Source: Adineta ricciae
Lineage: Eukaryota; Rotifera; Eurotatoria; Adinetida; Adinetidae
Assembly: GCA_905250025.1 (NCBI GenBank)
Contig: CAJNOJ010000354.1
Span: 1-64,000, forward strand
Direction of reading: 5' to 3'
DNA: 64,000 bases
Part shown: positions 36,301-47,500 of the stretch, in pieces
How the letters are laid out: each line of letters starts with the position of its first letter
How positions within the stretch are numbered: position 1 is the first letter of the stretch
Notes under the pieces: model-generated
Seen by the model: only the letters and a program-made list of their open reading frames with translations
What the model was told of the DNA's origin: nothing
Database searches by the model: none
Program-made: the position numbers and the translations under genes

Positions 36301-38188
36301 GTCAACATCTCCACAATCGAAAATCACCAGTAGTCTGATTCGATCAGCACATCCCGATGAATCAACATCGCCTTATGATATTTCAGTGGACTATTGGACT
36401 ATCGTCGGCAACAACGATAATCAAAAAGAAAAGAGAGAAGGAATGCGAACTATCAAATCATCATTAAAATCTAATATACGTTGGTTAACAATAACAAGAC
36501 AAGCAACAATAAATTTTGATGGAAAAATCTCATCACCGTTAACGATGACTTACATCACCCGAGAAAAGAAACAGAAAAGTAAGTACAGCGTTTCTTTCAT
36601 GTCAAAGCATTTCATCATGCCAGAGATAACCATAGCGTTTGACAGTATGTTTGTGTTCAGTTGATTTTTTAAACAAGAAGCCCGGTGTTCCTTCTAATGC
36701 TTCTCTTCCTGTTGATCTCGATCGATAACAGTATCGAATGAGAAGATAAATAAGTGTTAGAACAAAAGTACTGATACTAAGAATAGCTAGAATAATCCAA
36801 CCTAGAACTAAATAGCGATTCAATAGATACATTAGTTTTTGTAACCAATTCATCGGAAAATCACGCCGACATGTATCATCATATTCGGCATGTTGTCTAA
36901 TCACTGGCAGTTTAAAAACTGCACGTATCGCTCGTATATCATCGTGACAAAGAATCCGCAAATAACTGAAATGCATTATAGATTGCATCTGGGGATTTGG
37001 TTTTTCCGGTTTTCGATGATTAGTCGTATGCTAAACGAGTAAAACGAAGAATTAGAAGACAAATCTGCAGAATAATTCTACTTCGATACCAAATCCATGC
37101 AATGTTTCGTGAAATAGAACGTAGTGCGCATCTATGTCGCATAGATTTTCTTCATCATTACATGTGTAAACGACTGGATCGTAAATCCAGTCAGCTACTT
37201 CGAGGAATGTTTGCTGCATATTAAATTTGATTTCGGAAATAAGTGAATCATCTTCTTCGATATGAATTCCTCCGTGAGCACGATATCGATTTTCGCGTGT
37301 TAGATTTTTCGAATAGATATAAAGTTTTTCGAGAGCTTGAACACCGTCAACAGTAGCGCCCGATCCAGAGTCTGTTGGACATTTTGTATAATCAAAAAAT
37401 ACGAAATGAAAATTAGCTTTGCCGGGATCCGGTGCTCGTTCTGGAATGATCGGTTGATCGATTACTTGACTAATTTGATTCATGATATTCTCAAGACAAA
37501 GATGAATGTAATCAGTTCTCAACCGATCGGGATAAAAATTCGATATCCAATAGGACATATCGTATGTTCGATTGACGTAACGATAATCATTCAAGAAAAG
37601 TTCAAATTCAGGAAAGAGAACAAATCGTTTTCTTCTCGATGTCGGCGTGTCATTTTTCTGAGCAAAATTGTACGATTGATCGAGGGGTGTATTTTGAACT
37701 ATACACTTTGGTGCATAATCGTTTACCTGTCGTTTTAAACGTTCAGAGACTGTAGAAAACGAGTGATCGATAAGAAATGAAACAAAAGTAGAAATGAGAA
37801 GATAAACAGAAGATTTGAAGAACATAATTTGTAAACGAAATTATTATAGATTTCGGTCTCTATGCAAATTATTTTCCGTTCTCATCTTTGTTTTTCAGTT
37901 ATGAAATTCGGTAAGAAGCTCAAGGATTTATCCAATGCAAAGTTACTTGAACCACAAGTGATAACAGGTATTAACCGTCTTGTATGTACTTCAAAAGCAC
38001 AAAATGTGGAGTTAAAAGGTAAAGTGTCTTTTGAGTAATCAAAACTTTCTCATCCCTACATCCTTCTTTTAGTCACTGTCGATGGACAAGAATGGAGTAA
38101 TGTAAAATTCTTTCAAATTTCCTCCCAATGGCATACACACATAAAATATTTCCCTTTGGCGATATTTAACGAACTACGCAATACATAA
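33360..38188 (+). CDS. PACS: PACS, phosphofurin acidic cluster sorting protein
   Basis: Starts [20 protein letters not shown] at 33360. The furin-binding region is spread over exons up to about 34430: [60 protein letters not shown]. An acidic patch (about 34515-34600, [17 protein letters not shown]) matches the autoregulatory cluster of vertebrate PACS1/2. The C-terminal domain runs from about 35230 ([20 protein letters not shown]) through FDISVDYW-like [14 protein letters not shown] to the last exons, [20 protein letters not shown] and [24 protein letters not shown] links acidic-cluster cargo such as furin to AP-1 and COPI for TGN retrieval. Introns are short except the last large one (36579-37898, 1320 bp), which holds a complete minus-strand protease gene. 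Confidence 0.9.
36602..37825 (-). CDS. Membrane-anchored matrixin (MT-MMP-like metalloprotease), nested in a PACS intron
   Basis: Two exons, 37825-37082 and 37030-36602, 390 aa. A signal peptide ([15 protein letters not shown]) is followed by a short pro-region with one Cys (APKCIVQN, possibly a degenerate cysteine switch) and a furin site RRKR at residues about 64-67. The catalytic domain follows: [26 protein letters not shown], and, across the splice, [15 protein letters not shown], which gives the zinc motif HExxHxxGxxH. The Met-turn is SIMHFSY and then [10 protein letters not shown], typical of M10 matrixins. A C-terminal membrane span ([20 protein letters not shown]) and a cytoplasmic tail end it; no hemopexin domain is present. 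It likely cleaves extracellular matrix or surface proteins after furin activation. It fills most of the host intron: its stop is 23 bp from the PACS donor. Confidence 0.88.
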
Positions 38189-38761
38189 TGTATTTATTCA
38201 TTCGTTTTTCTTTTCTCTTTTTCGTCGTAGAATCTAGTCATACGATGGGTTTTCCTTGTTTAAATGACAATATTTTATTGAAATATCTTATGCTTTTCCA
38301 GAAGAGTTTTTTTTTGTATTTCAACGCGAGAAATCGATCATCTATACGCTTTGTAACTTCTTGTCATATATTACAGAAGAAGAATATATCTTGATATTGT
38401 TTAGATTCTCTGACTGTATTCTTTGTCTTATTTTTAGATCTGTATTGTTTCGTTTTGTAATCGATGTTGAGGTTGTACGCGAGCTGATAGGAAATGATTT
38501 GGCAATTGCTTATGAGTGTAAAGATAATCATACGACAAGATATATTTGTTTGTTTTTTCTAATGGGAAAAGTATATCAATACCAAAGAAATGATTGTTTC
38601 CGTGTGTCATCAGTGCAAACTTCAAGTGGAAATTGAAAATGACGAAGGCATTTCCGTTGCTCGTCGAAAAACAAAAAATATTTGACAAGTATTTTCATCG
38701 TTTTTGTAAATGAGAGTTTGATGAATTGCGAACGGAAATTTCTTCGTTTGAAAATCGATCA

Positions 38762-40612
38762 ATGAAAATTTATTGCAAAGTTGCCCTTCAGATATTTTCA
38801 ATCTTGTCAATGATGATGGGAAGTTCGATTTTATCTGTCTTCATTTGTCTTCTTTGCATTGCGGCAAAGCACATCAATGGTCAATCAATGCAACTTGTCG
38901 CCGGTCATGTCGTACGTTCCACATGCTCCTAATCGGAAATTTATCATTTGTATGCGCTTGTTTCAGTTGTACAGACACGGAGATCGAACACCTGTAACAA
39001 CATTCCCATTAGATCCAGTCAAGCCAAGTGAATGGCCCAATGGGTATTCGATTCTCTCGCACCGCCGATGTTTTTCATCTCAATTCATTTAGTTTTGGAC
39101 AATTGACGAAAGCTGGTATTGAACAACAACATCGTCTTGGTGCTTATCTTCGTCATCGTTACGGAATGTTACTCAATGCGACTTTTATTCCAAGTGAAAT
39201 TGTTGTTCGTTCAACAGATGTGGACCGAACATTAATGTCCGCCCAGTCTAACGTAGTCGGCCTTTATCCAGTCGAGAACATAACATCCGATAATGTTCCA
39301 ATTCAACCAATGCCCATCCATACTGTCTCAATTAATCTAGATTTTGTATGTTGAGTCAAGATCGAGGAATCGAAAGAGCAAACTAGCTTTCATTTGTTTA
39401 GTTACTTGGACAAAATGATTGTCCACGATACGATCAAATTGAAGAAGAAATAAACGAAAGTGACGAAGTAAAAAAAATGAACAAATATTATGAAGTACAT
39501 TTTCCATATCGTCAAACGTTCAAAACTGATTTTGCTTTTCCTTTAGCCATTCTTTCAAAAACTTGAACAATGGACCGGTTTGACGAATATAACAGTATAC
39601 AACGCCTGGGATGTTGCTGACACAATATTTGTTGAAGTAATGAATCGTAGAAGTCATGGAGTACGATGAGGATTTGCATTTTTTTTATCCTCATAGCATA
39701 TTTATAACAAAACTCCAGCATGGGCAGATGATTCCGTTCGAAAGAATTTATCGGATATAAATGATCTTGCATTTCATTATCTTTTCGCCAACAATGACAG
39801 TCAACGAATTCGAGGAGGTAGGATTATGGAAATGTATTCCGAAAAGAGCTACTCTATTTAGGCCCATTGGTACAGGATGTTTGGTTAAATATGAATGATT
39901 CAGTGCATGGAAAATCCTTTCGAAAGGTGAAAATGTATTCAGCAGTGAGTTTCAAAAGAAGAGCCGGTCTTTTATGTGCTATTCTCATTTTTTTAATAGC
40001 ATGATACATCTGTCAGTCCTGTTCTCGCTTTTCTGGGTATCAATTATCCACATCAACCACAAGTAAAGTCTTCGGAAAACAATCATACCATTTCCATTTG
40101 TTTGTCGTTTAGTACGCATCAGCTGTATTTATCGATCTTTATCAAAAAGGTATAATCAAGAATATCTGGAACAAGACCGTAGATCTTCCTTTTTTCCTAT
40201 TCGTATAGGTTCATCGTACTTTGTCAGAGTGGAATATTTAAATGTCACTGATTCAAATATGCCTTATCCATATGTATTAGATGGTTGTCCAACAGCTGAT
40301 TGTCCATTTGATACATTTACTGATATTTACAAGGTTCGTTTTCCAGGCACACCTGATGTTGAATGTGCTCGAAAGAAACCACCGATGCCCCCTATGCGTA
40401 AATGATTAGTTTTTCTCCAAAGATTTCACAAAAAAAGCTGGTCTCTTTCTTATTTAGCTGGCGGCGATAATTCGACGATGATAATCATTCTTGTCGTGGC
40501 CATTGTTAGTCTTGTAATCATTATTGCTGCGATATTTCTATGTGTACAACTACGCAAAACTGATCGCGACGCACCACTGATTGGACTCAACCGATCATTA
40601 CAAGTAATTTAG
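38762..40612 (+). CDS. Lysosomal/prostatic-type histidine acid phosphatase, membrane-anchored
   Basis: A gene of about ten exons with short introns. The N-terminus is a signal peptide (start at 38762 or the inner Met run near 38810: MMMGSSILSVFICLLCIAA). The catalytic core is VLYRHGDRTPVTTFPLDP (RHGDRTP holds the nucleophilic His), then the splice-created WPNGFGQLTKAGIEQQHRLG and VVRSTDVDRTLMSAQ. The second catalytic element is SAHDTSVSPVLAFLG (HD). After CARKKPPMPPM comes one membrane span (MIIILVVAIVSLVIIIAAIFL) and a short tail with DRDAPLIGL, resembling an acidic dileucine sorting signal. The layout matches ACP2/ACP3: hydrolysis of phosphomonoesters in lysosomes or at the surface. All introns checked are GT-AG and keep frame. 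Confidence 0.9.
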
Positions 40613-40908
40613 TCTTTCATCAGTAAATCTAAGATAAACTGGGAGATTTTTTACGACAATCAATCGTATTTTTCTATGTGCTTTCAATAAATGATGATTT
40701 TTTTACATGGTAATTTTTTTAACGAAATAAAACTTAATTGAAGAAATGAAAGAAAAATCCCCCTCATCGACTTACATCATTAAAAATAGGTGAAAACGTA
40801 AAAAACCGATGAAATTCTATATGATATCGAACTATTTTCGTTAATGATCAGAACAATTGCTTCATTTTTAAGGCCACGTAAACAAAAACAGGTTCCGTAT
40901 CTATCGCC

Positions 40909-40916
40909 TATAAAAA
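40909..40916 (+). promoter_or_regulatory. TATA box of the NTF2-like gene
   Basis: TATAAAAA, 52 bp before the ATG at 40961, in good position for a strong promoter. Confidence 0.6.
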
Positions 40917-40960
40917 AGAACACATTCTACATTTCATTTTCATTCTGGAAAACCAAAACG

Positions 40961-41398
40961 ATGTCTCATTCAACTAGTACAACACATCATTCGGGCGCAA
41001 CGCATGCTGCTGGTACAACTCATTCTACGGGTCATTCGTATAAGCATACAGTTGAACAATTTACCGAAGCATTGAATAACAATCACTTGAATAATCTTGA
41101 AAAATATCTCGATGCAAACGTGGTGAAAACGGTCGATTCTCAAACAGTCTATAAAGATGTCAAAGAAGCACAACAGTATTACACAAAAGAACACAATGAT
41201 AATAAATCAGCGCACTGGAAAATCGTTCACTTTCCTGATAATGTAGATCATGCAGCAACGACTGCTCGAGCTCGTATATCATATAACAACAAGACATACA
41301 ACACAAATTATACATTCTCATCAACAGGAAAAATTCAGCGTATCGAAGCTCAAACAGAAAACAATGCGAATCCACCAGCAGCAACAACAGCTCATTGA
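40961..41398 (+). CDS. Small His/Thr-rich NTF2/SnoaL-like protein
   Basis: 145 aa, no introns. I choose the ATG at 40961 because the TATA box lies just upstream; the in-frame ATG at 40844 precedes it. The first 25 residues are Ser/Thr/His-rich (STSTTHHSGATHAAGTTHST). The rest has the helix-strand pattern of the NTF2-like fold: HTVEQFTEALNNNHLNNLEKYL, then VVKTVDSQTVYKDVKEAQQYY, and beta strands such as ATTARARISYNNKTYNTNYTF. The tail is Ala/Thr/Pro-rich. There are no Cys residues. NTF2-like folds serve as enzymes or binding proteins; no active site is evident and the role is unknown. The composition is that of a soluble abundant protein. Confidence 0.75.
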   Translation: MSHSTSTTHHSGATHAAGTTHSTGHSYKHTVEQFTEALNNNHLNNLEKYLDANVVKTVDSQTVYKDVKEAQQYYTKEHNDNKSAHWKIVHFPDNVDHAATTARARISYNNKTYNTNYTFSSTGKIQRIEAQTENNANPPAATTAH

Positions 41399-41867
41399 AC
41401 TTTAGCTTTCCTTTTATTCACGCCCAAATCACTTTACACTAGTTCACTCGGTCTTTTTCCTCAAATAAATCCTTATCTATTTTAGATTCTGTTTATTCCT
41501 ACACATGAGTTTCTCTTCTGAATCCTATCGAGCAAAACAATCATGATTTTGCATAATACTTTTGAAGCATCTGATTACTTTTTTCTGGTTTCAAATTGTA
41601 TAACATCCTGACACAAAAAAACTAATATCTTTATTTGTCTTCGAAACATTGTCAAAGTACAACTCAGCAGCCTTAATCACATATCAGATTTGTTTATTTG
41701 TCTAATTCGCATTCATAGACCGTCATTAATGATTCGACATCCACAAAAAAATATTCATTAGAACATTTGACAGTCTTTATGTATAAGAACTCGCTTTTCT
41801 TATTAATCTTTTTCTCCTTTCAATAACATTCAGATCTTATCGACACTCGTTGTAAACACTCTCAGTC

Positions 41868-42839
41868 ATGAATACCGCTGCCGTAGACAAACTGACAAAT
41901 GATATAACATTATATATTCCAATAGTAATCTTATTCGTGGGAAATATTGGTTCTTTCTTAAATCTATTAACATTTACTTCGAAAGAATTACGGCGGAATT
42001 CTTGCGGATGGTATTTTCTTATGTCATCACTCTTCGATATCTCTCTTATTAATTTTTCTATTATAACAAGATTATGCAGCGATCATTTCGGAAGCAATTA
42101 TCAAAACACATCCCGAACCTATTGTAAACTTCGTATTTACACAACATGGACACTTCCGTGCATTTCAACGGCTTATTTAGTCTTGTCTTCGCTTGATCGA
42201 TGCTGGTCAACATCGGAGAAAACTCGTTATCGGGCATTTAGTCAAATCAAAGTAGCTTATCGTATAACAATAGTGCCAATCATTCTCTATTGCTTGACTA
42301 ATTCTCACCAATTCTTTTATTTTGATCTTCGACCGAAATGCGTCGCCCAACCAGGAGCCTATTCAATTTTTCTCTCGATGTACAGCATTGTCTGGACAAG
42401 TTTGATTCCTCAAAGTCTACTATTAATATTCGGTTTGATGACCTACCGAAACATTAGGATCAGCCGTCGACGTTTGACCCAAGAAATGAAAACGGATAAG
42501 AAAAAAAGTCGCACCGACATGCATTTAATCAAAATGACCCTAATACAAGTGATCGGAAGTACAATTCTACTCAACATTCGCACGATTTACTACGCCTATT
42601 CAGTTCTATCACCTGATGCTGGCAAAAGCGATTTACAAAAGGCATGGGAAAATTTTCTTTATCAAATATCGAATTACTTTTTCTATGCGAACTTTTGCAA
42701 AAGTTTCTACCTAAACACACTGATGAGTAATCTATTCCGGCAAGTTTTGTTAAAACGACTGAAACTTTGCTTAAGCAAAATCGCACCGGAGAAATTTCGA
42801 ATTCATCCAACCACTACAAGCAATGCAACGGTCAATTAG
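41868..42839 (+). CDS. Rhodopsin-class G-protein-coupled receptor, orphan
   Basis: Single exon, 323 aa, seven hydrophobic segments. TM1 begins TLYIPIVILFVGNIGSFLNL, with the GN pair typical of TM1. TM2 has YFLMSSLFDISLINFS. Cys in YCKLRIY before TM3 pairs with CVAQPG in loop 2. TM3 ends LSSLDRCWST, where the usual DRY is replaced by DRC. The third loop is basic (SRRRLTQEMKTDKKKSR). TM7 carries FFYANFCKSFYLNTL in place of NPxxY, and the tail is short. The build resembles the peptide-receptor-like orphan GPCRs that are numerous in rotifers. The ligand is unknown. A possible TATA-like TATGTATAAG lies near 41777. Confidence 0.88.
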   Translation: MNTAAVDKLTNDITLYIPIVILFVGNIGSFLNLLTFTSKELRRNSCGWYFLMSSLFDISLINFSIITRLCSDHFGSNYQNTSRTYCKLRIYTTWTLPCISTAYLVLSSLDRCWSTSEKTRYRAFSQIKVAYRITIVPIILYCLTNSHQFFYFDLRPKCVAQPGAYSIFLSMYSIVWTSLIPQSLLLIFGLMTYRNIRISRRRLTQEMKTDKKKSRTDMHLIKMTLIQVIGSTILLNIRTIYYAYSVLSPDAGKSDLQKAWENFLYQISNYFFYANFCKSFYLNTLMSNLFRQVLLKRLKLCLSKIAPEKFRIHPTTTSNATVN

Positions 42840-43088
42840 CAATCGATGTCATGTTTACCATTACATTCATCAAACAATTTTATGTACTCGTGTCAATAAA
42901 TGCTGATATGTCATAAAATCTGAAGTTGTCTTGTCCGATAATTGCTCGTGATAAGACTTGAGATTGTTTTATTACAAAATTGGCCATTTATCATCGACTT
43001 AAATCGAAACAAACGAGTCAGTTTTACTTTGTCTTCGCGAAATTCGATCGAATCGCCTTTTTACATATTCATGTTCGATGACGATCGA

Positions 43089-43315
43089 ATGAAACTTCTC
43101 TCCACGCTATCTGTCATATTCTATTTAACAACACTAAACTTTGGTGTCGACAGCACAAGTATGTCTTCCATTAAAATTATCATCACAAGTTCCTATCTGT
43201 TTGTGTATCTGTTATCGCAGTGCGCCACTTGATCGAAGATGTTTTTTTGCTTGTGAATATCTCATATGTTGAAGCAGCTGGATATTATCTCTCTCGAGTC
43301 ATTGTTCTGACTTGA
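43089..43315 (+). CDS. Possible small secreted peptide (two exons)
   Basis: 43089-43158 joined to 43221-43315 across a 62-bp GT-AG intron gives 54 aa in one frame. The first exon is a signal-peptide-like run (MKLLSTLSVIFYLTTLNFG) followed by VDST. The second exon is open for 31 codons to a stop (MRHLIEDVFLLVNISYVEAA...). There is no family match, no Cys and no TATA box. It could be a remnant of a longer secreted protein or chance. Confidence 0.3.
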
Positions 43316-44568
43316 AAAGAATGTCTATTCGTTGATGAAATTATCAATAATTTAAAACGACAATTCAGTTAGTTTATTATGAAGTGAATAGATTTCTGCT
43401 TGACCAAGCAGAGATCTGGTTTATTGTTGAATGCACGGAGTAGAAGAAGAAAAAGAAGAAGAAGAGAAAACGACAATGACAAGAAATAGAAGCAATCACA
43501 CACTATTTGCAGATAATTCAATTCGATGAGAGAAAAACGAGGGATTGAATAGAAGGAAGAGAAAATAGTGAGACAAACCGGTTGAGAAAATAAAAGAAAG
43601 AAGAAAAACCACCATGTTAAGTGCAAAATAGAAACATCGACAAAATGATAGAGAAAACACACAGATGAAAAGAAGAAATTCTCGTCTGATCTAGTGATAC
43701 GAACACGACAAAGCTTCAGTTTTGCTCCATAGCTCTAATCATTGATATCGACACTCTCTCAATGCTAATCTAGATCACTGATTACACAATTGGCAGAGAA
43801 GAGAAAATAAAATAAACACGGACAAGCTTGAGTCGATCGTTTCTAATTTATTTTCTTCTTTCTTATTTATCTTGGAAAAAAGGAACACACAGAAAAAAAA
43901 ACCGAAATATAGAAAAAGAAAAAACAAACAAACAACTGCTCATGCTCAAAGAAAGCACGGTCAGCATATACAAAATCAAGGTCCGAAACAAACAACAAGG
44001 AACGTGCATGTCGCCGACAAAGATGTTTGTAAATGAAAACGAGAAAAGAAGCATCGAACAAGAGAAAGAGTTAAACAAGAGGCAACAAACAGATAAAAAA
44101 TAATATGTGATAGTATAGTTTTTCAAAAGCAGTGTGCCAGAAACAAAGGAAGACAAATGACATACAAAGGAATGTCGAAAAGAAAAAAATTTATAACACA
44201 CACACAAATATGACGGTGAAGAAATTCGATGGTAATAACGGTGAATGAAAACTGCAATTGGGTTCTGATGTTAAATTCAAATATTCGTTTGGCTTTTGTT
44301 GTTCAGAGTATGCATTTAAACAGGGCTTTGCACTGTAATCAGATGATAATACACAGATAGAGATAGAAAGAGAGTAGGTGAAATTGATGATCACGAAAAC
44401 GGTGGGAATAGAGAGTAGAGCAGGTGTACATAAATGAACAAAACAAAATGAAAACAATGTACAGTCGACTTGATAATGTCTAAATAATCGAGAGTGAGAC
44501 ATCCAAAGCTGAAGCTGTATTTTTCTTCTTTATTACCGATTGAAAAAATGAACGAAAGAAAGAACGTT
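43316..44568 (-). other. Probable 3' untranslated region of Musashi
   Basis: No gene supported. The stretch directly follows the Musashi stop on the minus strand and is pyrimidine-rich on that strand, as long neural-type 3' UTRs often are. Open frames on both strands (43369-43662, 43828-44103, 43863-44207) are low complexity. Confidence 0.45.
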
Positions 44569-47500
44569 TTAATGACCATGAAAACCATTAGCATAGGGCG
44601 ATGTCAAAAGTGATGTCTAAAAAGCGAAAAACATCAAATTAGTCAACAGTGCACGTCGTCTTTGTTCACTTACAGCTATGGGTAAGCCAGGTGACGGACT
44701 TGTGGGTTGTAAATATTGTGCAGTAAGTGGATCTGCTTGAAAGAAATCTAATCCATTCCCACCTATATGAAAGAGTAGATTGTCGAAGAGAAATTAGAGA
44801 TGGAAAATCTTACTTCGCTGTAATAATGAATCTCGATGAAGTGAAGCAGCACCTGCTGGAATCTGCTGTGTTAATGGATATTCGAAGTAGCGTTGTTCAC
44901 CAGCTGGAGTCAATGTTGGCGTTTGTAATCCAACAGCGGCCGGAATATAACTGATTTGCGCGGATGGTAAACCTAATCAAGCAAAATGAATGTCTTTTCT
45001 AGTTTAATTATCGAAGAAATCTTGCAAAATCAATCAAGTTTTGTTGTACTCTCATGCAATTCCTAGCAAATTGATGGGAACAGGAAAATAGGAGCTCACT
45101 GTCGTTAGAATTACTAGATCAATGATGACTGGCAGGGAAATTGGGATAGAGGAATGTTTACACACGGGCCAGGATAAAGCAGTCGACATGCGTTCTTCTA
45201 GAGACTCCCGAACCGAAATATGTAAGATGCTGCTGAGTACGTGACCCGTGTTGTTGCGAATAGTAAGATGAAATCGATGGCTGATCGGCTAATTAAATAA
45301 TCAAGAAATGAAAAAGATGATAACATGATGATAAAAATAAAAAGAACTACTCAAAAATATGATGTTTTTCTAGACATATCTAGCACACTCTCACCATTCA
45401 TCATTATGAGATATTCCTTCTACAAAAATATAGTGCATATACAAAAAAAACCACACATATATCAACTACTCTTCTCTACAAGAGAAATATTTAGAACAAC
45501 GAGCAGAAATACGTGTACCTAACATATTACGAAACTACAATTATTATTTTATATATATATTCTAGCCTATCTTTCTAGAAATACTCAAAATCTACGAAAT
45601 AGAAGGTAACACATACGGGAAATATTCGTTTCTGATTATTAGATTTATTCTTTTATTATTAGCTCGTTGTTATAGCTGAAAAGATTCAGTTATAGAAAGA
45701 AAAAAAGAGACACGTTTCTTTTTCGAAGTCAACTAACATACCCGGTGAAAAGGGATAGATTGGTGCAGCGTATGTCGTCGGAATACTTCGATTAAGACCG
45801 TATACATAAGCACCTGAACACAAAGAATAACAACTTAGTACAAAGAATTAAACAACACTTGATTCATTTACTGAGTATATCACCATAGGCACCACGTTGT
45901 AAAGCTGCTTTGCCCTTAGCCATTTGTTGAGCATACATAACTTCTTTGGGTTGAGCTTTTTTACATTCCACCTTGGAAAAGAGAAATTGCCATGAATGAA
46001 TATTGATTTTACATTTGATTTAAGAAAATATTTACCATTTTGTTATTGATTTCATGAAAATGAATGGCACATACTTTATCAACAACATCTTCAGACTCCC
46101 AAGTAACAAAACCAAAACCTAATTAAACGCGAGAGAGAAAGAGAATAAAAATCATACGTTAAAAGAAATCATACCCCGATGGCGTGCAGTTTGTTTATCG
46201 ATCATTAACATTGCATCTTCTACCTGAAGACAACGAAAGGAGAAATCTTTGTTTAATGAACACTCTTCGAAGATGATTTACTTTTCCGTATTGTTCAAAA
46301 TATTTTTTTACATCTTCCACAGTTGTATTGGCTGAAAGTCCACCGACAAAGATTTTTTTTGTTCGTGTCACCATCTTAAGAAGCAAAGACGTAATATTGA
46401 ATGAAAAGAAAAGAATAGATGAGTGTTCCTCCACATACACATACACACACATACATACACGCGCTATTTACTTGAGGATTTACGTATCTCACATGTAGGT
46501 GTTTCTCTCTTCATCATCATCATCATCATTATCATCTTCTTCTTCTTTTCTCCATCTGTTACTTAACATCGAGGTTTAGATTTCTGTCTTTCAAACATTC
46601 AGATCTAATGTATCTTAAGAGACGACGACGATTCAACTTGATCATCCGTTTGTGGACAATCAATCTGTTGCATTGTCGATTTAATGAACCTTGTCGACAT
46701 TACTAACAATGACGCTTGTGAATAACATATGTAAAAAGGAAAGGAGAAAGAGAACTAGGCAATTGCAATCCGATAGCACAGCACCAGCAGTTATATGAAC
46801 GAATAAAATCAAGAGAAAATTCATGTTACTATAAATGCTTTAGGGCATTATCATTTGCTTTAATTAGATAGGAGAAATGACAATGGCTGAATGGAGATTT
46901 TTTCCTCTAACTACTACTATTAGTACTACAAATGTTCAATCGTCAATAACATTGATTATATGATTGAAATTTTTCTCTTTCTCNNNNNNNNNNNNNNNNN
47001 NNNNNNNNNNNNNNNNNNNNNNNNNNNNNNNNNNNNNNNNNNCATGTTACTATAAATGCTTTAGGGCATTATCATTTGCTTTAATTAGATAGGAGAAATG
47101 ACAATGGCTGAATGGAGATTTTTTCCTCTAACTACTACTATTAGTACTACAAATGTTCAATCGTCAATAACATTGATTATACGATTGAAACTTTTCTCTT
47201 TCTCTCTCTGTCTTGCTACTTTGACCTTACCAACACTAAATCTTCCGATGAGATGATTGTTCATCGCATTACTTAGAATGCTTGAAGCTCATTTCACTTA
47301 AATAAGAAAAATTTGATGATAGAGGATGGATTAAAACAAAATAAAAAAGAGAGTTCAATCACTATGTATATGTCACTATGCGAAGGTTAGCTAAATAGAC
47401 ATATGATGAGTGTATGTATACACAAAACGGTAAAGATAAAAGTCGTTTGAATCAGTCAGTAAATAGTAGAAAATGACGAAGAGAGAAGCAAGAAAAGGAG

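Noticed and set aside
36602-37825. Leishmanolysin (M8) assignment for the nested protease
   Set aside because: The spliced motif HExxHxxGxxH with SIMHFSY Met-turn and [10 protein letters not shown] fits M10 matrixins; no M8-type insertion between His ligands.
43828-44207. Overlapping frames on both strands near 44 kb
   Set aside because: Lys/Gln/Arg-rich or Phe/Ser-rich translations from A- and T-rich runs, in what is probably the Musashi 3' UTR.
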